Shown piece after piece: positions 8,727 to 15,249 of a stretch of 64,000 nt of DNA. The translations under genes and the position numbers were made by a program. Position 1 is the first letter of the stretch; every line of letters starts with the position of its first letter. The stretch comes from JADLCB01 sp964398315. GTDB taxonomy: Bacteria > Planctomycetota > Phycisphaerae > Tepidisphaerales > Tepidisphaeraceae. The notes under the pieces were generated by a model. It saw nothing but the letters and a program-made list of their open reading frames with translations, did not search any database and was not told the origin of the DNA. Location: contig CAYNMV010000005.1 of NCBI GenBank assembly GCA_964398315.1, forward strand, positions 46,139 to 110,138, written 5' to 3'.

Positions 8727-9566
8727 ATGGCATCAGCACATTACCAATCCCGCAGCGGCTATCTGCACTATGACAGGCGCGGCCTCGGCCCGCCGCTGGT
8801 GCTGGTGCATGGCATCTACATCGGCGCTTCGCATCAGGAGTATCGTCACAACATCGCTGCCCTGCAGCAGCACTTTACGGTCTACGCTGTCGACCTGCTG
8901 GGGTTCGGCGACAGCGATTCGCCCCGCCTCACCCACTCGGCTGAACTGCATCAGCACCTGTTGCGGGATTTTATCGTCGATGAGATCGGCGGCCCGGCAC
9001 ATGTGGTGGCCAGCGGCATAAGCTGTGGCATCGCCGTGCGTCTGGGGGTGTATGATGAACCGCTGCTCAACCGCCTGGTGTTGGTCTGCCCGGTGCAGAA
9101 AAGCGAGATCCGCGAGCAGCCGGCCTTCAGCGACCGGGTGAACCAGTTTGTTCTCGGCACGCTCTCGGCCGGCATCGGTCTCTACGAAACCGCCAGCAGT
9201 CCGGCCGCCCTCCAGGCGTTCCTGCGTGACTGCTACCATGATTACCGCCTGGCTACCCCCGAGCGCATCGAGCACCTGCACCGCGAGTCACAGCGCCCCG
9301 GCTCGATGTTCCCCTATATCAGCCTGATTAATGGATTTTTCGATGTCGATACCTTGCGATGGCTGCGGCATGTGCGCTCGCCCACCCTGGTGATCTGGGG
9401 CGCGGATCTGGGCGCGCCGCCGGCGGAGCGCACTGACCCACCGGCACCAGAGCTGGGCGGCAGGGATCTGAAAGTTATCGAAAAAACGCGCCATTGGCCT
9501 CACGATGAGCGCTCGGCGGAGGTCAACGCGCTGCTCATCGACTTCCTCACCCGCTCCGACGGGTGA
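8727..9566 (+). CDS. Alpha/beta hydrolase
   Basis: A 279-residue alpha/beta-hydrolase-fold enzyme of unknown substrate. Visible features are the oxyanion HG motif (VLVHGIY, about 26-32), the DLLGFGDSD strand-turn, the nucleophile elbow GISCG with Ser99, and a C-terminal His256 in EKTRHWPHD that completes the triad. There is no signal peptide, so it should be cytoplasmic. The ATG at 8727 is chosen over the upstream in-frame start at 8679 because the domain begins there and a -10 hexamer occupies the intervening sequence. It is divergent from the ABC-F gene. Confidence 0.85.
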   Translation: MASAHYQSRSGYLHYDRRGLGPPLVLVHGIYIGASHQEYRHNIAALQQHFTVYAVDLLGFGDSDSPRLTHSAELHQHLLRDFIVDEIGGPAHVVASGISCGIAVRLGVYDEPLLNRLVLVCPVQKSEIREQPAFSDRVNQFVLGTLSAGIGLYETASSPAALQAFLRDCYHDYRLATPERIEHLHRESQRPGSMFPYISLINGFFDVDTLRWLRHVRSPTLVIWGADLGAPPAERTDPPAPELGGRDLKVIEKTRHWPHDERSAEVNALLIDFLTRSDG

Positions 9567-9680
9567 GGCACTGGCGGGTTGGTAAGTCAGCGTTGCAGCC
9601 ATGAGCCGGGCAGGCGATGGCTGGCTACCTCTGCTCGAGCCACGATCCATTTCACCGGATCTCATCCGCACGGGCGCTGA

Positions 9681-10583
9681 TCAGGCAATCACGCCGATCA
9701 GAGCGGCCATTCGTCCGGTGATGCCCTGGTCGCGGCGATGGGAGAAGAACTCATCGCGGTCGTTGAAGGTGCAGCGATCGGTTGTGTCGATGTGGGATTC
9801 GGGCACGCCGGCGGCAATGAGCTGGCGACGAACCGCCTCGCGCAGATCGACCCGACCCTTGCCATCAGCGCAGCGGCGAATGGGGGCGGGATCAAACAGC
9901 CGCTCAAACGCCGTCAGCACCTCCTCGCCGACCTCGAAGGCATCGAATCCGATGCATGGCCCGATGGCGACAACCACATCGGCCGCACCGTCCCCCTTGC
10001 CATTGGCGGTACCCGCGTCGGGCACCTTGCCGTTCACAGGCGTGCCGTTCACAGGCGTGCCGTCCGCAGAGGTGCCGTCCGCAGGACGGCTATTGTCGAG
10101 GTGCAGCAGCCGCCTGACCGCCAGCGGCACAATACCCGCGACCACCCCGCGCCAGCCGGCATGCACCGCGGCCACACGGCGGCCATCGCGCGTGGCCAGC
10201 AACACCGGTACACAGTCGGCGATGCGCACCGACGCCATCACCGCCGGATCATCGGTCACGATCGCATCCGCCCTGGTGTGTACGCTGAATGGCTGGCCGG
10301 CCGGGGCATCGGCGATGATCGCGCCATGTACCTGGTGTACCCGCAGCAGCGTCCGGCTGCCGACACCGATCGCCCCCTGGAGCCGGGCATAGTTGGCCCA
10401 GATGTGCTCGTAGTCATCCTGGATGGCACACCCATTGGGGTTGCCCAGGTTCATCGAGTCAAACGGTGCTGCGCTCATCCCGCCCAGCCGGGTGCTGAAC
10501 GCGTGCGGCACGCCGATCGCGTGCAGCCCGGGCGAGCGGTAGTAGACGATTCCATCCGGGGTTTCGATCCGCTCGAGCATCAT
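9681..10583 (-). CDS. pgeF: Multi-copper/purine-nucleoside laccase-domain protein PgeF (YfiH)
   Basis: Member of the YfiH/LACC1 family, reported to act on purine nucleosides and, as PgeF, to edit peptidoglycan precursors. All metal-site motifs are present: RVHQVHG, ADCVPVLL and AAVHAGWRG, plus the C-terminal FFSHRRDQGITGR. GGAG lies about 7 nt upstream of the tandem ATG start. Unusual: about 40 extra residues lie between the helix after HAGWRG and the VVVAIGPCIGFDAFEVGEEV strand. They include four 5-residue repeats (PADGT, SADGT, PVNGT, PVNGK) encoded by a 15-bp DNA repeat (10026-10085). The insertion falls in a surface loop position and should not destroy the fold. Confidence 0.9.
   Translation of the reverse strand: MMLERIETPDGIVYYRSPGLHAIGVPHAFSTRLGGMSAAPFDSMNLGNPNGCAIQDDYEHIWANYARLQGAIGVGSRTLLRVHQVHGAIIADAPAGQPFSVHTRADAIVTDDPAVMASVRIADCVPVLLATRDGRRVAAVHAGWRGVVAGIVPLAVRRLLHLDNSRPADGTSADGTPVNGTPVNGKVPDAGTANGKGDGAADVVVAIGPCIGFDAFEVGEEVLTAFERLFDPAPIRRCADGKGRVDLREAVRRQLIAAGVPESHIDTTDRCTFNDRDEFFSHRRDQGITGRMAALIGVIA
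10026..10085 (-). repeat. In-frame 15-bp tandem repeat inside pgeF
   Basis: Four 15-bp units on the coding strand: CCTGCGGACGGCACC, TCTGCGGACGGCACG, CCTGTGAACGGCACG, CCTGTGAACGGCAAG. The consensus is shared with the intergenic array at 12127-12325. Because 15 is a multiple of 3, the reading frame is kept. Confidence 0.85.
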
Positions 10584-10698
10584 CCGTGAGCTCCTTCAGA
10601 AATCGGGGTGGCACTGACGGGGTCCGGCCCCGGCGCGTTCAGCACGCGCCCGTGACGATCCACGCCTCACTGGCATTGAGGGGCTTGCCGCGTCCGGG

Positions 10699-10775
10699 GG
10701 TACACGAAGACACGAGGGCACAAGAATCGCGAAAGGTGCAGCCGCCTTTATCGTGTACTTCGTGCCTTCGTGTAC
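10699..10775. repeat. Imperfect inverted repeat between pgeF and argJ
   Basis: Left arm 10699-10720 (ggtacacgaagacacgaggg) and right arm 10752-10775, whose complement reads ggtacacgaaggcacgaagt. About 15 of the first 17 positions pair, separated by about 30 bp. It lies upstream of pgeF and just after the argJ stop. It may terminate argJ or be a dispersed intergenic repeat. Confidence 0.5.
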
Positions 10776-10795
10776 CTTATCACAGCCGTTCCGCC

Positions 10796-12022
10796 TTACG
10801 TATGATAATCGGCGTTGATGCGGATGTAGTCGCGCGACAGGTCGCACGTCCACACCGTGGCAGTGCCCTTGCCCAGGTTGCAGGCCAGTTCGGCAACCAC
10901 CTCTGGAGCAGCCAGCGACTGGCTGACCCGCGCAGCATCAAATGGCAGCGGCCGACCGCGGTGGAAGACACGCGTACCCTGGAGCGTGAGCGTTGCCTTG
11001 TCGGGATCGAATGCCACGCCGCACAACCCCGCGGCCGAGACAATTCGCCCCCAGTTCGGATCATTGCCGTGCATGGCGCACTTGACCAGCGGCGAGTTGG
11101 CGATGGCACGCGCCATCGTCGCCGCGGCCGCAGTGCTGTCAGCGCCTCTGACGATGATCTTCACCACCTTGGTCGCCCCCTCACCATCTTTGGCGATCTG
11201 GTAGGCCAGCGCCTGGCAGACGTCTTCCAGCGCGGCGAGGAACTTTCTCGTATGCGCGGCGGAGACGATTTTCGCCCCGCTCAGGCCCGAGGCCAGGATG
11301 CAGGCGGTGTCGTTGGTGCTGGTGTGGTCATCCACCGTCACGGCGTTGAAACTGCGATCCGCCGCGGGAGCGAGCAGCCTCCGCAGGGCCGCCGGCGAGA
11401 TCGCCGCATCGGTGGTGAGGTAGGCCAGCATGGTCGCGTGCAGCGGGCGGTCCTCCTTGCCGGGCAGGACCATGCGCGGGCCGATCATGCCGCTGCCCTT
11501 GCAGACGCCGGCCAACGTCACCACCTCCCGCCCGATTTTCACCTGCGTGGCCGCGGTCTTGCGCACCAGGTCCGTGGTGAGGATGGCATCGGCGAAACGC
11601 AGGGCGTGTTCCGCGCTCTGACCCAGGTCTTCACCGGCCGCGCGAATGCCGCGCTCCAGCTTCTCCATGGGCATCAAGTGCCCGATGATGCCAGTGGACG
11701 AGGGAAGGATCTGCTCCGCTTGGCAGCCGATCACCTCGGCCGCCAGTTGGCACATCCGCCGGGCATCCTGCTCACCCTGCCTGCCCGTGCAGGCATTGGC
11801 GTTGCCGGCATTGACCACCACGCCGCGCAGCTTGCCGCCGGCGATGTGCTCGCGGCCGATTTTCACCGGCGCAGCGCACACCTTGTTGGTTGTGAATACC
11901 GCCGCTGCCGTCGCCGGGCGCTCACAGACGAGCAGGCCGACATCCAGCTTCTTGCGCTTGATCCCGGCATGTACAGCGCCGGCCCGAAAACCCTTGGGAC
12001 TAAGCAGGTGGAGCGAGGCCAT
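10796..12022 (-). CDS. argJ: Bifunctional glutamate N-acetyltransferase / amino-acid acetyltransferase ArgJ
   Basis: Arginine biosynthesis enzyme that transfers acetyl from N-acetylornithine to glutamate. It is made as a proprotein that self-cleaves before a catalytic Thr. Conserved stretches are VNAGNANACTG, LPSSTGIIG, KGSGMIGPRM, ATMLAYLTTDA, DDHTSTND and GNDPNWGRI. The cleavage site is Ala196-Thr197. Eleven residues (VLPGKEDRPLH, 185-195; DNA 11438-11470) separate PRM from ATML, whereas the usual family sequence is a continuous P-N-M-A-T-M-L. The start is placed at the ATG at 12022, where homology begins (408 residues); an upstream in-frame ATG at 12097 would add 25 residues. GAAAGG lies about 12 nt upstream. 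Confidence 0.92.
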   Translation of the reverse strand: MASLHLLSPKGFRAGAVHAGIKRKKLDVGLLVCERPATAAAVFTTNKVCAAPVKIGREHIAGGKLRGVVVNAGNANACTGRQGEQDARRMCQLAAEVIGCQAEQILPSSTGIIGHLMPMEKLERGIRAAGEDLGQSAEHALRFADAILTTDLVRKTAATQVKIGREVVTLAGVCKGSGMIGPRMVLPGKEDRPLHATMLAYLTTDAAISPAALRRLLAPAADRSFNAVTVDDHTSTNDTACILASGLSGAKIVSAAHTRKFLAALEDVCQALAYQIAKDGEGATKVVKIIVRGADSTAAAATMARAIANSPLVKCAMHGNDPNWGRIVSAAGLCGVAFDPDKATLTLQGTRVFHRGRPLPFDAARVSQSLAAPEVVAELACNLGKGTATVWTCDLSRDYIRINADYHT

Positions 12023-12126
12023 CGATTCGTAAACCTTTCGTTGGACGCGGGGGGAGGGTACCGCATGTGCCCGGTCCCGTCCAAGCATCGATAACACGGG
12101 GCAGGCGGAAAGTGAACGACGGAGGC

Positions 12127-12325
12127 CCTGCGGATGGCGAGGTGCCGTCTGCGAGACCTGCTGACGACACTCCTGCGGAGAGCACGCCTGCGGAGNNNNN
12201 NNNNNNNNNNNNNNNNNNNNNNNNNNNNNNNNNNNNNNNNNNNNNNNNNNNNNNNNNNNNNNNNNNNNNNNNNNNNNNNNNNNNNNNNNNNNNNNCCTGC
12301 GGAGAGCACGCCTGCGGAGGGCAAC
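12127..12325. repeat. Intergenic 15-bp tandem repeat array broken by a gap
   Basis: Phased 15-bp units: CCTGCGGATGGCGAG, GTGCCGTCTGCGAGA, CCTGCTGACGACACT, CCTGCGGAGAGCACG, then CCTGCGGAG up to the gap. After the gap come CCTGCGGAGAGCACG and CCTGCGGAGGGCAAC. Units are diverged from each other and related to the repeat in pgeF. Confidence 0.85.
12196..12295. other. 100-N assembly gap with a 24-bp duplicated flank
   Basis: The 24 bp before the gap (12172-12195) are identical to the 24 bp after it (12296-12319). The gap sits inside the tandem repeat, so the true copy number is unknown. Confidence 0.9.
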
Positions 12326-12606
12326 TCACGCACCTTGCAGTTGGAGAGGCTCGGTTCAGGATGCGAGGTCGGCTTCACAACTCGCCTGGCCCTGGTTCCC
12401 GAAGCATTCAACGGTCTTCCGACCCTCCAACTGGAATTCGTGACCCACATTCCCAGGGTACTTGCCGAGCCAGAATCCATGGACTAGCCCCATCGACGCC
12501 GAGAGCAGGCAAGCGGGCAATCCAGAGGATCACGAAGCGGCATGCCTGCTGCACCTCCCTCGTGTTTTGCATGGCTTTGTGGACCACCGGACGGGGCGGC
12601 GGGGGG

Positions 12607-13224
12607 TTACAACTGCTGGAGGATTGACCAGATTTCCTCGTGGATGGCCTGCACGTCCCGGTCGGCATTGACCAGGCGGAAGCGATCGGGTTCCAGCACG
12701 GCCTGGGCGTGGAAATTTTCCCGCACCATCTCGTGATATTCCAGCGGGCGCTGTTCGATGCGGTCTTTCTCTCGCTGCACGCGGGCCAGGCTCTGCTCGG
12801 CCGGCAGGTCAAGGATGATTGTCATGTCCGGCCAGTGCCCCTGGATGGCGATTTCGGCCACGGTGCGGATGTCATCGGCGGTCATGTCCTCGCCGCCGAG
12901 CTGGTAGGCCAGGGTCGAGGAGACGAAGCGGTCGGAGAGGATGACCCGCCCGGTTTCCAGGGCCGGCAGCACCATCTCGGTGATGAGCTGGGCGCGGGCG
13001 GCCATGTACAGCAGCATCTCACAGCGCATGCCCATCTCGGCATGTTCGGGATTGAGCAGGATGGCGCGGATCTGCTCGCCGATGCGGGTGGTGCCCGGAT
13101 CGCGTACCAGTGCCACCTCCAGCCCCGCGGCCACCAGGCGCTCATGCAGCAGCCGGATTTGCGTACTCTTGCCCGAGCCTTCGGTGCCGTCCAGGACGAT
13201 GAATTTGCCGGAAAGATTGCGCAT
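12607..13224 (-). CDS. tmk: Thymidylate kinase
   Basis: Phosphorylates dTMP to dTDP in DNA precursor synthesis. Its 205 residues are the normal family length. P-loop GTEGSGKST at 13-21, RDPG in place of the usual REPG at about 42-45, the DRF-SS..AYQ substrate motif near 97-105, and a lid region rich in Arg (ARVQREKDRIEQR). The E/D pattern of the P-loop and the Arg-bearing lid do not clearly settle the E. coli-type versus eukaryotic-type question. ATG at 13224 is the only sensible start. It is divergent from galK with about 120 bp between the starts. Confidence 0.95.
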   Translation of the reverse strand: MRNLSGKFIVLDGTEGSGKSTQIRLLHERLVAAGLEVALVRDPGTTRIGEQIRAILLNPEHAEMGMRCEMLLYMAARAQLITEMVLPALETGRVILSDRFVSSTLAYQLGGEDMTADDIRTVAEIAIQGHWPDMTIILDLPAEQSLARVQREKDRIEQRPLEYHEMVRENFHAQAVLEPDRFRLVNADRDVQAIHEEIWSILQQL

Positions 13225-13343
13225 AGGGTCGCGTTACGATCGGGGGCCGGCCGCCGCCGGCAGGCTCATGGCAGAAGTATAGCAGGTGCCCTGGTTCCCG
13301 TCGTCGCTTGACCGTGCCGGTGGCGATTCCATACTCTCCGGCC

Positions 13344-14513
13344 ATGGATGCATCCTACGAGTCGCTGAAACAGACGTTTACCCGGACCTTCGGCCAGGGG
13401 GGGCGGCTTCACGTGATCCGCTCGCCGGGGCGGGTCAATCTGATCGGCGAGCACACCGACTACAACGATGGCTTCGTCTGCCCGATGGCGATCGAGCCGC
13501 AGGTCACGTTCATCTGCCGCGGGCGGGAGGATGGACTGGTGCGACTGGCCAGCACCGTCTTCCCCGACCAGATCGTCGAGTTCTCCATCCAGCAGGCCAT
13601 CGAAAAGGGCCAGCCCACCTGGGCCAACTACGTGCGCGGGGTGGCGGCCCAGTTGAAGCGGGCCGGCATCCGGCTGACCGGCATGGATGTGCAGCTCAGC
13701 AACACGCTGCCGGTCGGCGGGGGGTTGTCCAGCAGCGCAGCGATCGAGGTGGGGACCGCGCTGTGCTTCCTGACCCTCGCCGGGCTGGAGATGGATGTGT
13801 CCCGGCTGGCGCTGCTGTGCCAGAAGGCCGAGCACGAATTTGCCGACGTGCCGTGCGGCATCATGGACCAGATGATCGTCAGCAGCGCCAAGCAGGGGCA
13901 TGCAACCCTGTACGACTGCCGGACCGGGCACAAGACCTATGTCCCGCTGGATCCGGCCGAACTGCGCGTGGTGATCGTCAACAGCATGGTCAAGCATGAG
14001 CTGTCCGGCGGCGAATACGCCGAGCGGCGGCGGCAGTGCGAAGAAGGGGTGCGCCACTTCCAGAAGGAGAATCCCGAGGTCCAGGCGCTGCGCGATGTGA
14101 CACCGCAGCAGGTGGAGGCGGCCCGCAGCGCGCTGTCCGATGTCGTTTACCGCCGCTGCCGGCACGTGGTCACCGAGAACCTGCGCGCCACCGAAGCGGC
14201 CAATGCGCTGTCGAGCAAGAATTATGAGCGGGCCGGCGAGCTGATGGTGCAGAGCCACAACAGCCTGCGCGATGATTACGAGGTGAGCGTGCCGGAGCTG
14301 GATTTCCTGGTTGAGCAGGCGATGACGGTCAAGGGCGTGTACGGCGCCCGCATGACCGGCGGCGGCTTCGGCGGCTGCGTCGTCGCACTCGTGCAGCCGC
14401 GCAGCGTCGAGGCGCTGACAGCGCTGCTCAATCGTGAGTACGAGGCAAAGTTCGGCAAGCAGCCCAGCGCCTTCATCACCACCGCCACCGCCGGCGCCAG
14501 TGTCGTCGAATGA
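13344..14513 (+). CDS. galK: Galactokinase
   Basis: GHMP kinase that makes galactose-1-phosphate, the first step of the Leloir pathway. Its 389 residues are the usual length. The galactokinase signature GRVNLIGEHTDYNDG (29-43) is complete, followed by the GHMP ATP loop LPVGGGLSSSAA (about 124-135) and the C-terminal GARMTGGGFGGCVVALV motif. The frame extends to a TTG at 13308, but homology and ATG choice favour 13344. No other gal genes lie in the window, so the rest of the pathway is elsewhere. Confidence 0.94.
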   Translation: MDASYESLKQTFTRTFGQGGRLHVIRSPGRVNLIGEHTDYNDGFVCPMAIEPQVTFICRGREDGLVRLASTVFPDQIVEFSIQQAIEKGQPTWANYVRGVAAQLKRAGIRLTGMDVQLSNTLPVGGGLSSSAAIEVGTALCFLTLAGLEMDVSRLALLCQKAEHEFADVPCGIMDQMIVSSAKQGHATLYDCRTGHKTYVPLDPAELRVVIVNSMVKHELSGGEYAERRRQCEEGVRHFQKENPEVQALRDVTPQQVEAARSALSDVVYRRCRHVVTENLRATEAANALSSKNYERAGELMVQSHNSLRDDYEVSVPELDFLVEQAMTVKGVYGARMTGGGFGGCVVALVQPRSVEALTALLNREYEAKFGKQPSAFITTATAGASVVE

Positions 14514-14553
14514 TCACACCGGCGCTGCGCACATGCCAGTGCCCAGCTCCCGC

Positions 14554-14587
14554 CAGCGCCCCGCTTACACCAGCGCCCCGCTTACAC
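14554..14587. repeat. 17-bp direct repeat spanning a stop codon
   Basis: Two perfect tandem copies of CAGCGCCCCGCTTACAC (14554-14570, 14571-14587). The second copy includes the TAA stop of the minus-strand gene ending at 14582. Confidence 0.85.
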
Positions 14588-15145
14588 CAGCGTGGCCCGC
14601 ACTTCAAAGAGGCGATCGGGATGGAAGCGGTGCTCGAGGTGGACCTTGCCGCCCAGGGCGCCGGTGAGGGCATCGCCCAGGAGAGAGCGGATTGCCTCGA
14701 ATGCCTCGGGGGTGTTGGCTGCCCGCAGGCGATCATGCAGGCGCAGCGTCAGGCCGCTGCGATTGAGCTTCACCCTGCCGGCCAGTTCCGGCTCGGCTTC
14801 GAGCAGGTCGGCCAGCTCCAGGGTGTAACCGACGATCTGCCCGAGGCGCTTGGCGAAGCTCTGGCCGATCGGCTGCTTGCGGACATACAGCAGCCCGCGC
14901 CGGCCGTCGGTTTCATCGATCGAGAGATTCGCCTCGTGCGCGATGAGCAGCACGCCGGGACCATTCACGACATGCTTGTAATTGGCCACATCGATCAGCA
15001 GGTGGTCATGCAGCGCCTGCCGCTGGATCCAGTGGTGGAACACGGGCACGAACGTGTCCAGTCCGATCTCCTGCCCGGCGGCGAAGTCGAGCTTCACGGA
15101 GAGCTTCTGGGTCTCAAGGATGGGCAGGGTTTGTTCGGTGATCAT
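14582..15145 (-). CDS. Conserved hypothetical next to the siroheme reductase
   Basis: A 187-residue soluble protein with no recognised domain. The start is set at MITEQTLPILETQKL (15145), since the frame upstream is unlike protein. It has alternating hydrophobic strands (LLIDVANYKHV, GVLLIAHEANLSID) followed by helices and a Leu-rich C-terminus with His and Arg (HLEHRFHPDRLFEV). No signal peptide, membrane segment or Cys cluster. It lies 105 bp downstream of the nitrite/sulfite reductase on the same strand and is probably co-transcribed, so a role linked to that enzyme (assembly or regulation) is an inference only. Confidence 0.7.
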   Translation of the reverse strand: MITEQTLPILETQKLSVKLDFAAGQEIGLDTFVPVFHHWIQRQALHDHLLIDVANYKHVVNGPGVLLIAHEANLSIDETDGRRGLLYVRKQPIGQSFAKRLGQIVGYTLELADLLEAEPELAGRVKLNRSGLTLRLHDRLRAANTPEAFEAIRSLLGDALTGALGGKVHLEHRFHPDRLFEVRATLV

Positions 15146-15249
15146 GGTTGTCTTTGCTCTGAGGTGATTGCGCTCTGGTGTAATTGCCGATGGTCGATTG
15201 CCCATTGCCGGATGCAATGCCATTCGACTCCGGGCAATCGACCACGTGA

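Larger units (their letters stand above)
12023..12606. other. Gene-free stretch between argJ and tmk
   Basis: Holds the 15-bp repeat array (12127-12325) and a 100-N gap. Open frames crossing it on both strands are repeat-driven (PAEST/SAGVL-type) and have no recognisable domain, so none is called. The non-repetitive part at 12326-12606 shows no clear feature. Confidence 0.6.

Noticed and set aside
12127..12325. Possible CRISPR array
   Set aside because: Units of 15 bp follow each other directly without spacers and are diverged; no cas gene is present.
12067..12627. Plus- and minus-strand open frames through the argJ-tmk gap
   Set aside because: Both strands stay open because the 15-bp repeat lacks stops; no ribosome site, no domain, and the frames cross an N gap.
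13266..14258. 330-residue minus-strand frame over galK
   Set aside because: It is the complement of a clear galactokinase with all signatures; no protein-like motif.
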